Shown: positions 35,652 to 45,322, numbered from the stretch's first letter. The stretch is DNA of 64,000 nucleotides from Wocania arenilitoris (GCF_021728535.1 NZ_JAKKDU010000005.1:1-64000); one strand, 5' to 3'. Notes: generated from the letters alone by a model not told the origin. Numbers and translations: made by a program.

Positions 35652-37022
35652 TTATTCAGTTTTTAATCGATTTTGTTCTAATGTTTCTGCAAGTCGTTTT
35701 TCAATAATGGGTTCTATTAGTGTTTTTATCGACTTGGTTTTTACAAACGGATATAACTCCAGTTCATTTTTCATTTTATCGTTAGCATTTGGGTGTTTGT
35801 TACTTCCCAAAAGGACTTCTTTACCTGCATCAAACTGTTGCTGTTCTTTATTTGCACTTTCTTTTATTTTACGTTGAATAGTGCCTTCCTTTAGTTGCTT
35901 TAAAAATCCACCATTAGCTTCAATATCTTTAAATAAATCTAAAGCTTTTTCTGCGAGTTGTTGGGTTAAACTTTCAATATAATATGTGCCATCAGTAGGG
36001 TTGTTAACTTTATCAAAATAACTTTCGTGTTTTAAAACAAGTAATTGATTTCTGGCAATGCGCTCGCCAAATTCATTATTTTTATGGTAAATAGTATCGT
36101 AAGGCAAATTACAAATGGTATTTGCACCACCTAAAATAGCGCTCATGCATTCGGTTGTTGTGCGCAACATATTGGTATTGTAATCGTAAAGCGTTTTGTT
36201 GCGTTGTGTTGGTGTTACAAAAATATGGCAATCGTTATTAATATTGTATTCTGAAGCCAAAGTGCCCCAAAGCATTCTTAGTGCTCTGAGTTTTGCGATT
36301 TCGAAGAAATAGTTGGTACCAACTGAAATTTGAAAGTTGATATTTAAAGATTGCTTCGCTTCAATCACAATGACACTTTCTAGATGATTTAAATACGCGT
36401 TGGCATGTGCTAAACTATAAGCTAATTGTTGTACCATATTAGCACCTGCATTTTGATATAAGGATGCATCTACACTAAAACTATTTGTGCTTTTTACGAT
36501 AGATTCAAAGTGTTTATGGTCGTCTTTTAAATTGTTAAACCAGTTGCCGTTTCGCGCTAGATTTCCAATGATGTCTGTTTGGACTTGGATTCCTGCCTCC
36601 GCAGGAATGACAGAAAGTTGTTTGACATAATTTTCATTTAAAAACCGTAAATCGAAATAAATAGGGGTAGAAGCGTAGTTGATGTTTTTCAATAAATCGT
36701 CAATAGAAATGGAATCATTTGGAATAATGAATTTAATACTTTCAGCGCCTCTTTCAATAGCGTCAATAGCTTTTAGATTAGATTTTTTAACATCTGCAAC
36801 AAAAATAGATTGACAAATTTTCCATTGTGTAGCTCTAGTATTTGATGGCTTTGGATACGTGTCAAACTCATCAGCGTGATAAAAAGGTTTTACTGAAATT
36901 CCTTCGTTAGAATTCCAAATAAGGGTATTATTATAATCAGCACCTTTTAAATCGACTTGAATTTTTTGCCTCCATTGCTTTGCCGATACCGAGCTAAAAT
37001 CATCAAACAATTGCTTAGTCAT
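35652..37022 (-). CDS. mutA: Methylmalonyl-CoA mutase, small subunit
   Basis: A 456-residue non-catalytic partner of MutB. It retains the mutase barrel fold (FFEIAKLRALRMLWG, NMLRTTTECMSAILGGANTICNLPYD) but lacks the C-terminal B12-binding domain. Residues around 143-156 (SVIPAEAGIQ) come from a palindromic repeat inserted in frame at 36587-36613. The start overlaps the FtsB-like gene by 8 bases. Together with MutB it links propionate or odd-chain degradation to succinyl-CoA. Confidence 0.9.
   Translation of the reverse strand: MTKQLFDDFSSVSAKQWRQKIQVDLKGADYNNTLIWNSNEGISVKPFYHADEFDTYPKPSNTRATQWKICQSIFVADVKKSNLKAIDAIERGAESIKFIIPNDSISIDDLLKNINYASTPIYFDLRFLNENYVKQLSVIPAEAGIQVQTDIIGNLARNGNWFNNLKDDHKHFESIVKSTNSFSVDASLYQNAGANMVQQLAYSLAHANAYLNHLESVIVIEAKQSLNINFQISVGTNYFFEIAKLRALRMLWGTLASEYNINNDCHIFVTPTQRNKTLYDYNTNMLRTTTECMSAILGGANTICNLPYDTIYHKNNEFGERIARNQLLVLKHESYFDKVNNPTDGTYYIESLTQQLAEKALDLFKDIEANGGFLKQLKEGTIQRKIKESANKEQQQFDAGKEVLLGSNKHPNANDKMKNELELYPFVKTKSIKTLIEPIIEKRLAETLEQNRLKTE
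36587..36613. repeat. Palindromic repeat inserted in frame within mutA
   Basis: ATTCCTGC (36589-36596) pairs with GCAGGAAT (36601-36608) around CTCC, followed by GACAG. It is the same core as the 22928-23000 pair. Read in the mutA frame it gives VIPAEAGIQ, the translation of this type of repeat. Confidence 0.75.
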
Positions 37023-37341
37023 CTTTTTTTGTCTTTAAACTGTCTTCGTATTCAATTATAAAAATTTCCTCATTGTCGCGTTTCATGTAATACTCTTCTC
37101 GAGCAAACTTTTCTAAACCTTCTTCTGTGCTCAGTTTTTTTATAGTTTTATTGTCTTTTTCTATTTCTCTTTTGTAATATTCTTTTTCTTTTTCTAAAGC
37201 CTTAATATCGTTATTTAACTCATGGTGAATTAGCCAAGAATTTGTATCAAAAAATAGCATCCAAATTGCAAAACCCAAAAGGATGAGTATAAACCAATTT
37301 TTAAAAGGTTTTAAGTATTTATTTTTTTTGAATTGTGCCAT
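37015..37341 (-). CDS. Septum formation initiator (FtsB/DivIC-like)
   Basis: A 108-residue bitopic protein: a basic cytosolic start, one membrane helix (WFILILLGFAIWMLFF, about 16-31), and a coiled coil (NNDIKALEKEKEYYKREIEKDN) ending in EEGLEKFAREEYYMKRDNEEIF, the DivIC/FtsB signature region. It would bridge division proteins at the septum. It overlaps both udk (1 base) and mutA (8 bases). Confidence 0.85.
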   Translation of the reverse strand: MAQFKKNKYLKPFKNWFILILLGFAIWMLFFDTNSWLIHHELNNDIKALEKEKEYYKREIEKDNKTIKKLSTEEGLEKFAREEYYMKRDNEEIFIIEYEDSLKTKKDD

Positions 37342-37946
37342 TACAATTTTTCATTAATAATAGTTTTAACAATATCAATCGCAACTGTATTGTATTTATT
37401 GTTTGGTATAATAATATCTGCGTATTCCTTCATGGGTTCAATAAACTGATCGTGCATCGGTTTTAACGTGTTTTGGTAACGCGAAAGTACTTCGTTTAAA
37501 TCTCGACCACGCTCAGAAATATCACGTTTTAACCTACGGATTAAGCGTTCATCGCTATCAGCATGTACAAATATTTTAATATCAAACATAGCTCTTAATT
37601 CAGGGTTTGTAAGTATTAAAATACCTTCAACAATCATTACTTTTCTTGGGTGCGTTAATATGGTGTTACCCGTTCTGTTATGTTTTACAAACGAATATAC
37701 CGGTTGATGTATTGGTGTCCCTTTTTTTAAATCTTGTAAATGATTTGCTAATAAATTAAAATCGATAGACCTTGGATGATCAAAATTAATTTTCACACGC
37801 TCATCGTAAGTTAAATGAGAGGTGTCTTTATAATAAGAATCTTGGGAAATAACACCAACTTCTTCTTCGGGAAGTTCATTTAAAATTTGATTAACAACGG
37901 TTGTTTTTCCGGAACCAGTACCACCAGCAATTCCTATTATTAGCAT
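37341..37946 (-). CDS. udk: Uridine kinase
   Basis: A 201-residue P-loop kinase phosphorylating uridine and cytidine in pyrimidine salvage. Walker A is IAGGTGSGKTTV (about 6-17); other blocks are SQDSYYKD, NFDHPRSIDF, VEGILIL and RRLKRDISERGR (lid). Length is normal. It is first of the udk-ftsB-mutA-mutB operon. Confidence 0.93.
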   Translation of the reverse strand: MLIIGIAGGTGSGKTTVVNQILNELPEEEVGVISQDSYYKDTSHLTYDERVKINFDHPRSIDFNLLANHLQDLKKGTPIHQPVYSFVKHNRTGNTILTHPRKVMIVEGILILTNPELRAMFDIKIFVHADSDERLIRRLKRDISERGRDLNEVLSRYQNTLKPMHDQFIEPMKEYADIIIPNNKYNTVAIDIVKTIINEKL

Positions 37947-38012
37947 GATTTATTATTTAAGGGGCTTTTACAAAGTTAATTAAATGATAAATCTAAAATG
38001 ATAAAAAATAAC

Positions 38013-38429
38013 TTATTTTTTAATCTTTGAAACCTCTTCTTCTGTTATTATTTTATCATTTTTATTACCCCAACTATTGGTAATATAATTCATAACATCT
38101 GCAATTTCTTTATCATCTAAACCTAATGAAGCCATATAACTATTATATGTTTTTCCGTTAACGGTAATTTCTCCATCTTGCCCATATTTAACACCTCTAA
38201 TACTGGCTTCTCTGTTGTTTTTTAAATAATCTGAATTTGCCAATGGTGGAAATGTGCCTTCAACACCTTTTCCGTCTGGTAAATGGCAGGTTACGCAAAA
38301 ATCCGCATAAATTTCGCTTCCTCTTTCAATGCTTTCTTTTAAAGGGTCTGTTTTATGATAAATGTCATCATTTATGTTTAGAGCAATTATTGAAAAAAGG
38401 CTTATAAAACTTAATGCTATTGTTTTCAT
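38013..38429 (-). CDS. Exported c-type cytochrome
   Basis: A 138-residue protein with a signal peptide (about 1-20). A haem-binding C45-VTCH motif is followed by LPDGKGVEGTFPPLANSDYL, typical of class I cytochrome c, with the axial Met in YNSYMASLGLDD. It lies 6 bases downstream of the sugar dehydrogenase gene and is the probable electron acceptor of that enzyme. Confidence 0.88.
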   Translation of the reverse strand: MKTIALSFISLFSIIALNINDDIYHKTDPLKESIERGSEIYADFCVTCHLPDGKGVEGTFPPLANSDYLKNNREASIRGVKYGQDGEITVNGKTYNSYMASLGLDDKEIADVMNYITNSWGNKNDKIITEEEVSKIKK

Positions 38430-38435
38430 ATAAAT

Positions 38436-39560
38436 TTATTTTTCTGGAACAATTTTTACAATACCATTTCCTTCAACTGCAACATAGATATAGCCATCTG
38501 GAGCTTGAACTACATTTCTAACACGACCAATGTCTTCAAATAATTTTTCACGTTTTATAACTTTATTGTCTTTTAAAACTAAACGTTCTAAATATTTGAA
38601 TTTTAAAGAGCCCACTAAAACATTTCCTTTCCAATCAGGATAATTATCTGAATTTACGATTGCCATTCCGCTAGGAGCGATAGATGGTACCCAGTAAAAT
38701 AATGGTTGTTCCATACCTTCTTTTTCGGTAATATCAGTAAACGTTGTACCGCTATAATTTATGCCATAAGAAATAACAGGCCAGCCATAGTTATTACCGC
38801 TTTCAATAATATTTATCTCATCACCACCTTTAGGCCCATGTTCATTTACCCAAATAGCTCCTGTAAATGGATTTTTCACCATGCCTTGTGGGTTTCTGTG
38901 TCCGTAACTAAATATTGCTGAAATTGCACCGGAAGTATCAACAAACGGATTGTCTTCAGGAATACTTCCATCACTATTTAATCTATAAATTTTCCCACCA
39001 TCTCTTGTTATATCTTGTGGGTTTACATCTCGGTTGCCTCTGTCTCCAATAGAAAAATATAAATACCCTGCATCATCAAATTCAATTCTAGAGCCCCAAT
39101 GTTGCCCTTTTTTAGTATTCTCGCTCGCTTTGTATATTAATTGTTTATCTGTTAATGCATGTCCATTTAATTTAGCTCTGGTTATAGCTGTGTTTCCGCC
39201 TTCACCTTCGCCTTCTTGCGAAGCATACGATATATAAATCCAGCCATTGCTTATATAATCTGGATGTAATTCAATATCTAATAAACCACCTTGACCGCGT
39301 GCATAAATTTCAGGGACACCTTCAATTGTTATTTTATTTCCTTCTTTAAAATGAATGAGTTCGCCAGATTTCTCTGTAATAAGTATGCTGTTATCTGGTA
39401 AAAAAGTCATGCCCCAAGGAATATTTAAATCTGGAACTACAATTTCAGTTGTGTATTTTAAGTTTAAAGGCTCTTCTGCTTTTATTTCTGATTCAGCTTG
39501 TTGTGCACATGCTGTAAATGAAATAAATACAATAACTAGTATAGAGTGAATATGTTTCAT
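38436..39560 (-). CDS. PQQ-dependent sugar dehydrogenase-like lipoprotein
   Basis: A 374-residue six-bladed propeller of the soluble glucose dehydrogenase/HHIP family. Lipobox TACA (Cys18). Landmarks include IPWGMTFLPDNSILITEKSG, GGLLDIELHPDY, HWGSRIEFDDAGYLYFSIGDRG, YGHRNPQGM and NEHGPKGGDEIN, which hold the catalytic His and PQQ/calcium ligands. It would oxidise aldoses in the periplasm and pass electrons to the adjacent cytochrome c. No PQQ synthesis genes are in the window. Confidence 0.85.
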   Translation of the reverse strand: MKHIHSILVIVFISFTACAQQAESEIKAEEPLNLKYTTEIVVPDLNIPWGMTFLPDNSILITEKSGELIHFKEGNKITIEGVPEIYARGQGGLLDIELHPDYISNGWIYISYASQEGEGEGGNTAITRAKLNGHALTDKQLIYKASENTKKGQHWGSRIEFDDAGYLYFSIGDRGNRDVNPQDITRDGGKIYRLNSDGSIPEDNPFVDTSGAISAIFSYGHRNPQGMVKNPFTGAIWVNEHGPKGGDEINIIESGNNYGWPVISYGINYSGTTFTDITEKEGMEQPLFYWVPSIAPSGMAIVNSDNYPDWKGNVLVGSLKFKYLERLVLKDNKVIKREKLFEDIGRVRNVVQAPDGYIYVAVEGNGIVKIVPEK

Positions 39561-39587
39561 TTTAAGTGTTTTAAAAATAAGTTTTTG

Positions 39588-41888
39588 TCAAAAAATATAA
39601 TTAATGTTAAGCCCTAAAAAATAATTTATAGGATTTCCTGGATAATAATATCTTGGTGCATTCCCTCCAAAACTTGAGGCATTAATTAAAATTTGAGATG
39701 CATAATGTTTATCAAAGATATTATTTATACCTAAGAAAGTATTTAATTTTAGCTTTTTATTTGCATTTAATTGATACCCTATTTTAAGGTTTGTTAAACT
39801 GTAACTGTTTGAATATAAGCTATTGTTATCGGTTATAGGTATGCGCCCTACATGCTGGTAATTAATATTTCCGTAGAATCCTATTTTAGTTTTAAAATCA
39901 ACGCCAGTATTAAAAACTTCAGCAGGCACACCAGTTAAGTCATTCCCAGAAAAATTATAGTCGTTATCAAAAAACGTTTTAAATTTATAGTTGCTATGTG
40001 TGTAATTTAGAAATGAACTTAATGAAATAGACTTGTTTTGTAGCCATAAGTAATTTAATTCTAGTTCTAAACCATCGTGTTGCGTTCTACCTGCATTAAT
40101 ACCAATAAATTCGTCTTGAGATGTCCTTCTTGAAACCAATAGGTTTTTAATATCTAAACGATAAACCGAAGCATTATACTGTAATTTATTATTAAGAGCT
40201 GTTCCTCGAGTTCCAATTTCAAAATTCCAACCGGTTTCGGGTTTTAGTTTCGTGTTTATTTGTCCATCAGGTAATAACGCTTCATTAAGTGAAATAGGTG
40301 AAAAACCATGACTAACACTTGTAAATAGACTTAAGTTTTTTGAAAGTAAATGAGATGCACCTAGTTTTGGAGATATTATATTTTTAAATTTAAAGCTACC
40401 CGATTGATCTGGGTTTTGATTTGAAACCGTAAAATTGTCTTCTAAATTATAACCTGTTTTATTTAAATTTAAGCCCAACGAAATGGTTGTTTTGTTTGAA
40501 GCTTCAAAGTTAGTTTCAGCAAAAAGGTTGTAGTAATTCCTTTTTTCTTTAAAGTTTGATAGATTAATACCCTCAACACTTCCAGTTCCAATAGGGAAAT
40601 CGGCATATAAATTTTCAAAAGTTTTATACTTATATGTGTCTCTAAATAATTCACCACCAAAAGACCATGTTAGATTTTTATTAAATAATTTTGATGTGCC
40701 TAAAAAACGCGTTCTAAAACCTATGGCAAATATGTTTTCTTTAAGAATATTGAAAGGTCTAGGTTCATGGGCATTTCTAAAAGAAGTAAAAATACTTGAA
40801 ACTTGTTTTAAATTGTTGTTGTAGTCATGATTCCAAGAAACCCCAAAGATGCCTCGTTTTGAGTCTTCAAAACCTTGAGATCGATTCCATGTATATGCTG
40901 CAGATTTGGGGTTGTTTAAAAAAGCATCTTCGTTAATAGAGCTTGGTATAAAAGCTTTTAAATCAACATAACTTAATAAAAATGATAGCTCGTTGTTTTT
41001 ATTTATAAAATGATTGGTATTAAATGTAAACGTTTGTCTGTCGTATTCATTGTTTTCACGATAACTATCACTATACGTATTACTATAAATAGCTCTTAAA
41101 CTGTTTTTGGTTGTGCCATGGTTTATGTTTATAATGCCTTTTATTAAGCCAAAAGAACCAAAAGAAATTTCAGAATCTAATTCGGTATTATTTAAAGTAG
41201 CATATTGCGGTTTTAATTGAATAACACCGCCAAGACTGGCACCATAAATACTAGAAACGGCTCCTTTAATAATTTCAAAGCGCGCAATCGATGCCAATTC
41301 AAAATCTTCAATGTTAGTTTCTCCACTACCATTAGTTAAAGGAATGTCTTTAAAATAAGCTCTAATTTTTGAAGTACCGAAAAGATTTCTAGAACCTATA
41401 CCTCTTATTGTAATCCGGTTTGTGTTAAGAGCTCCACTTTGCATAAAAACTCCAGGTGTTCTGTTTAAAACAGGGGCAAAATTTATATGATTTGAACGTT
41501 GGATATTTTTTGAAGAAATTATACTAATTGCAGCAGTTTCCTTTTTAAGTTTATTAGGGATTTGATTTGCATTTACAATAACTTCATTTAATTCAGATGG
41601 GTTAGGGGTTAACTGAATAATGTAGTATTGGTTAAAATTTAATTCTATATTTTTAATTTCGTAACCTTCTTTTTTAAATGAATAAAGCCCTTGCTGTAAA
41701 ACTTCAAATGTACCATCAGACTTTGAAACTATTTTTTCTTTAGTGCTTAAGTTGGTTATTTCTACTATTCTTAAGGTAGTATTATTACTGCTTTCAATTA
41801 CTTTTCCTGTTATTTTTGATTGACAATAACTTGTAAAAAACAGGTTAAAAACAATAAAAACAAATATGCTTTTCAATATATATTGCAC
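39588..41888 (-). CDS. TonB-dependent outer-membrane receptor
   Basis: A 766-residue receptor with signal peptide, an N-terminal carboxypeptidase-regulatory-like domain (about 24-95), plug (about 115-235, with NRITIRGIGSRNLFGTSKIRAYFKD's core and GAVSSIYGASLGG) and a beta-barrel ending in Phe (LGLNINYIF). Plug-domain form recalls siderophore/vitamin receptors rather than SusC, and no SusD follows. It is the first gene before the quinoprotein dehydrogenase (27-base gap), so import of PQQ or of the dehydrogenase's substrate is possible. Confidence 0.85.
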   Translation of the reverse strand: MQYILKSIFVFIVFNLFFTSYCQSKITGKVIESSNNTTLRIVEITNLSTKEKIVSKSDGTFEVLQQGLYSFKKEGYEIKNIELNFNQYYIIQLTPNPSELNEVIVNANQIPNKLKKETAAISIISSKNIQRSNHINFAPVLNRTPGVFMQSGALNTNRITIRGIGSRNLFGTSKIRAYFKDIPLTNGSGETNIEDFELASIARFEIIKGAVSSIYGASLGGVIQLKPQYATLNNTELDSEISFGSFGLIKGIININHGTTKNSLRAIYSNTYSDSYRENNEYDRQTFTFNTNHFINKNNELSFLLSYVDLKAFIPSSINEDAFLNNPKSAAYTWNRSQGFEDSKRGIFGVSWNHDYNNNLKQVSSIFTSFRNAHEPRPFNILKENIFAIGFRTRFLGTSKLFNKNLTWSFGGELFRDTYKYKTFENLYADFPIGTGSVEGINLSNFKEKRNYYNLFAETNFEASNKTTISLGLNLNKTGYNLEDNFTVSNQNPDQSGSFKFKNIISPKLGASHLLSKNLSLFTSVSHGFSPISLNEALLPDGQINTKLKPETGWNFEIGTRGTALNNKLQYNASVYRLDIKNLLVSRRTSQDEFIGINAGRTQHDGLELELNYLWLQNKSISLSSFLNYTHSNYKFKTFFDNDYNFSGNDLTGVPAEVFNTGVDFKTKIGFYGNINYQHVGRIPITDNNSLYSNSYSLTNLKIGYQLNANKKLKLNTFLGINNIFDKHYASQILINASSFGGNAPRYYYPGNPINYFLGLNINYIF

Positions 41889-41979
41889 CGTAAATGTTAA
41901 GAAATTATTGGATCTAAAATACCATTTTAAATTATAAATATTTTTTAAAAAATTGTAATTCCAAAATGAATAAATAAAC

Positions 41980-41987
41980 TATATTTG
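41980..41987 (+). promoter_or_regulatory. -7 element of tRNA-Pro
   Basis: TATATTTG fits TAnnTTTG and lies 25 bases before the tRNA 5' end. The nearest TTG (41953-41955) is 24 bases upstream. Confidence 0.5.
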
Positions 41988-42012
41988 CATCCCATTATAG
42001 ATAACCATAATT

Positions 42013-42087
42013 CGGGGTGTAGCGTAGCCCGGTTATCGCGCCGCGTTTGGGACGCGGAGGTCGCAGGTTCGAATCCTGCCACCCCGA
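42013..42087 (+). tRNA. tRNA-Pro (anticodon TGG)
   Basis: The acceptor stem CGGGGTG (42013-42019) pairs with CACCCCG (42080-42086), with A as discriminator. The anticodon stem CCGCG/CGCGG encloses TTTGGGA, giving TGG. The T arm reads GCAGGTTCGAATCCTGC. CCA is not encoded. It lies directly before a truncated integrase, as expected of an integration target. Confidence 0.95.
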
Positions 42088-42110
42088 CGAACCTAGTAAT
42101 AGGTTACATC

Positions 42111-42147
42111 AAAACACTGTTAATCGTATGATTATCAGTGTTTTTTG
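42111..42147 (+). terminator. Terminator downstream of tRNA-Pro
   Basis: AAAACACTG pairs with CAGTGTTTT, followed by more T residues; it starts 23 bases after the tRNA 3' end. Confidence 0.7.
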
Positions 42148-42199
42148 TTTTTACACATTTTATTTGACATCAAATAAAAGCATCTAAACTCATTAAAAA

Positions 42200-42220
42200 G
42201 GTGTGCAAATCGGTGTGCAA
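42200..42220 (+). repeat. Direct repeats upstream of the integrase
   Basis: GGTGTGCAA occurs at 42200-42208 and 42212-42220, between tRNA-Pro and the recombinase. Short direct repeats near an integrase can be arm-type binding sites; that role is inferred. Confidence 0.4.
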
Positions 42221-42314
42221 TTGTTCACTGAAAATGTAGTAATTTTAAAAGAGCTTTAAGACATAATTTGACTTTCGTCTTTACAAATTATTGTTTAACA
42301 AAAAGTCATTTAAA

Positions 42315-43088
42315 ATGAAAACAAAAAGCACTTTCACAGTTATTTTCTTTACAAGAAAATCAAGAAGCAATCCCAACGAAGTTTCCATCTATGTACGTAT
42401 CACCGTAAAAGGTAAACGAGCAGAGATGAGTCTAAAAAGAAGCGTATTCCAGAATCATTGGGATAGCTCAAAGAACAGAGGTCGAGGCAACTCAGAAAAA
42501 ATAAAGGCCTTAAATACCTATTTAGACCAAGTATATAGTAAACTACTTGAGTGCCAAAAAGAACTGATAGCAGAAGACAAGGTATTATCTTCAGAAGCAA
42601 TTAAGTCAAGATATTTAGGAGAAGATGATAATAGCAAAACCTTAAAAGAATTAATAGCTTACCACAATGACAATATGGGGCATGTTCTAAAAGCAGGAAC
42701 CATGAAGAACTATTACACCACAGAGAGATACCTAAATAAGTATTTACAAAAGAAAAAAAGTTATTTAAAACAATTGAACTTTAGGTTCATCACAGATTTT
42801 GAGCAATACTTAAGAACGTATAAAAACTCCAAAAAACAATTGATGTTATCCAATAATGGCGTTATGAAACATTTAGAACGTTTCAAGAAAATGATAAACC
42901 TAGCAATAAAATTGGAATGGATGCATAAAAACCCATTTATTCAATTTCAACTAAAATATGATAAATACGATAGAGCATATTTAAACGAAAGAGAATTAGG
43001 GTTATTAGAAGACACTGAATTTACAATTGAACGTTTACAGAGGATAAAAGACTGTTTTGTATTCAGTTGCTATATTTATATATCCTAG
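42315..43088 (+). pseudogene. Tyrosine recombinase (integrase), truncated before the catalytic core
   Basis: From ATG 42315 (a TTG at 42291 is also in frame) the product is 257 residues: the Bacteroidota Arm-DNA-binding domain (STFTVIFFTRKSRSNPNEVSIYVRI), the core-binding SAM-like domain (TMKNYYTTERYLNKYL) and the first residues of the catalytic domain. It ends FSCYIYIS where intact relatives continue from FSC into the Arg-bearing TGL block. All catalytic residues (Arg, His, Arg, Tyr) are missing, so it is inactive. It marks the left edge of a decayed element at tRNA-Pro. Confidence 0.88.
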
Positions 43089-43159
43089 ATATTAAGAGAA
43101 ACTATAATAAGTATTATCATAAATAAAACCATTAGTTGTGCTAAAATGGTGTAACAATA

Positions 43160-43762
43160 TCAATATAGATTTGATCTTCTAATTTCGTTTTTGAAGCCAA
43201 ACAATAACAAAAGTAAGGGTCTAACCTTATCACCGAGTTTTTCTCTAAGAACTTTAAAAGCTTTTGTTATTTGCACTTCAACCGTATTAATAGATATCCC
43301 CAAGTATTCAGATATTTCTATATTAGAAAGCCCTTCTTTTTTACTAAGTATAAATATTTGTTTACATCTAGGAGGAAGCTTATCTATTTCTTTATTTACA
43401 AGATTTATTATTCGATCAATGTTTAATTCCTCAGTATTATTGACAACTTTTTCAAGTGAATTAGCATATTTTTCCTCTAAAACACTTAAAGCTTGCTTGT
43501 GTTTATGCTGATTAATAAATTCATTATAGATCGATTTGTATAAAAAACTTTGAATAGTATACTTTGTTTTCAGCTTTTTTCGATGTCTCCAAACATTTAG
43601 ATATACATTTTGTAAAATATCTTGAGCGAGAGCATGATCGTCAATTAAAGTTAATGCATAGGCAAAAAGTCTTCTAGAGTAAGTGTTAATTAAGTATAAA
43701 TAGGCTTCATTCTTGCCTTTTTTTAGAGCTTCTACTAATATTTTATTTTCTTTAAAATTCAT
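43160..43762 (-). CDS. ECF-family RNA polymerase sigma factor
   Basis: A 200-residue sigma-70-like factor. Region 2 is RLFAYALTLIDDHALAQDILQNVYLNVW (about 30-57); region 4 is LPPRCKQIFILSKKEGLSNIEISEYLGISINTVEVQI (about 132-168). The divergent fecR-like anti-sigma gene starts 119 bases away, and an STN-type SusC follows, forming a cell-surface signalling set. It would direct polymerase to the Sus promoter when the receptor is occupied. Confidence 0.9.
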   Translation of the reverse strand: MNFKENKILVEALKKGKNEAYLYLINTYSRRLFAYALTLIDDHALAQDILQNVYLNVWRHRKKLKTKYTIQSFLYKSIYNEFINQHKHKQALSVLEEKYANSLEKVVNNTEELNIDRIINLVNKEIDKLPPRCKQIFILSKKEGLSNIEISEYLGISINTVEVQITKAFKVLREKLGDKVRPLLLLLFGFKNEIRRSNLY

Positions 43763-43881
43763 TAAACATTTTTATTAACTTAATATAGAATTTCATTAAA
43801 CTTTAAGGCAAATGTAAAAAAAATAAATAAATAGTAGTGGTTTAACAATTTTGCTTTGTAATACTAATAAGGAAGAGGGAT

Positions 43882-45042
43882 ATGATAAATAAAAATACAG
43901 AAAAATTAATTATCAAGTTTTTAAATAGATCTTTAAATAGTAAAGATTTAGATTATTTAAAAGAATGGATTTTAAATCCGAAAAATGAATCTTTATTCGA
44001 AGATTATGTTAGGTCACATTATGAAATCACTATAGGAATGAATGAGCCAGATGTTGAAGACATCAAAGAAAAATTATTTAATGAAATTAGAAAGAACAAA
44101 TCTTTAATATATATAATAAAGTCAAATCCATTTTATAGATTAGGTGCTGCCGCACTTATTGCATTACTATTTTCATTGCCTTTTATCGTTAAAATATCAA
44201 CCAATGATATTGAAAATACTACTGTTGTCGTTCAGGAAAATATTAAACCAGGGACAGACAAAGCAACCTTAACATTAGAGGATGGTTCAACTGTACTTTT
44301 AGAGAAAGGCAATACTTTTAAAACACAAAATGTAAGCAGTAATGGTGAAGAGATTGTTTATAAAGAAAAGAAACAAAAAACAGAGGAGATTGTATATAAT
44401 TACCTAACCATCCCCAGAGGCGGTGAATATTTTATAAAGTTGGCAGATGGCACTCAAGTTTGGTTAAATTCAGAATCTCAGTTAAAATATCCTGTAAATT
44501 TTGTTGAGGGTAAAACCAGACGCGTAGAATTAGTGTATGGAGAAGCCTATTTTGATGTGTCTCCAAGTACTCAACATAAAGGAGCCAAATTCATGGTGTT
44601 TAATCAATCTCAGGAAGTAGAAGTCTTAGGAACAGAATTCAATATAAAAGCCTACAAAGAAGAATCAAACATATATACAACACTAATAGAAGGTAAGGTT
44701 GAAGTGAGTAGCTTAGGAATAAAACAAAATTTGATACCCAATCAACAATCAATTTTAGATATAGAAACTAACGAGGTTAAAATTACTGAGGTAAATGTGA
44801 ATTCTGAAACATCTTGGAGAAAGGGAATATTTAGTTTTAAAGGAAAACCATTAAAAGATATCATGAAAGTAATATCTAGATGGTATGATGTTGATGTTGT
44901 TTTTATGAATAAAGAGCTGGAATCAGTCGAATTCTTAGGTGTTATAGATAAAACTCAAAGTATTGAGAGAGTTTTATCAATTATGAAATCCGCTTCAATA
45001 AATAATTATAAAATAAATAACAAAACCTTAATACTAGAATAG
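43882..45042 (+). CDS. FecR-family anti-sigma factor
   Basis: A 386-residue inner-membrane regulator. A cytosolic N-terminus (about 1-85) would hold the ECF sigma. One membrane helix follows (RLGAAALIALLFSLPFIVKI, about 87-106). The periplasmic FecR domain contains IPRGGEYFIKLADGTQVWLNSESQLKYPV, and the DUF4974 domain is at the end (FKGKPLKDIMKVISRWYDVDVVF). It would relay the state of the SusC STN domain. Confidence 0.92.
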   Translation: MINKNTEKLIIKFLNRSLNSKDLDYLKEWILNPKNESLFEDYVRSHYEITIGMNEPDVEDIKEKLFNEIRKNKSLIYIIKSNPFYRLGAAALIALLFSLPFIVKISTNDIENTTVVVQENIKPGTDKATLTLEDGSTVLLEKGNTFKTQNVSSNGEEIVYKEKKQKTEEIVYNYLTIPRGGEYFIKLADGTQVWLNSESQLKYPVNFVEGKTRRVELVYGEAYFDVSPSTQHKGAKFMVFNQSQEVEVLGTEFNIKAYKEESNIYTTLIEGKVEVSSLGIKQNLIPNQQSILDIETNEVKITEVNVNSETSWRKGIFSFKGKPLKDIMKVISRWYDVDVVFMNKELESVEFLGVIDKTQSIERVLSIMKSASINNYKINNKTLILE

Positions 45043-45322
45043 AGAAGCCGATTTTGATAAGTTACCAAAAATCTAAGAATTTAAAAAAATGAAAAACTTA
45101 TATGTTTTCTATACACAAAAAGTCAAGATGAGTTCAATGATTTAAAATAACACTTAGAAACTCTAAATAATAATAAACTAAAACCAACAACGCCTATGAA
45201 GTAAAAAAACAATTAAAAAAGGAGGATAAAGTTTAGCCCGTGAAAGAAAAAACTATATCCCCGCTGAATTATTATCAATTAATTAATAATGTTTAACTAA
45301 CTAACTAATAACATACAAATTT

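Noticed and set aside
38706-39549. Three plus-strand ORFs of 64-71 codons
   Set aside because: All are antisense to the quinoprotein dehydrogenase gene, which is intact and has clear family motifs.
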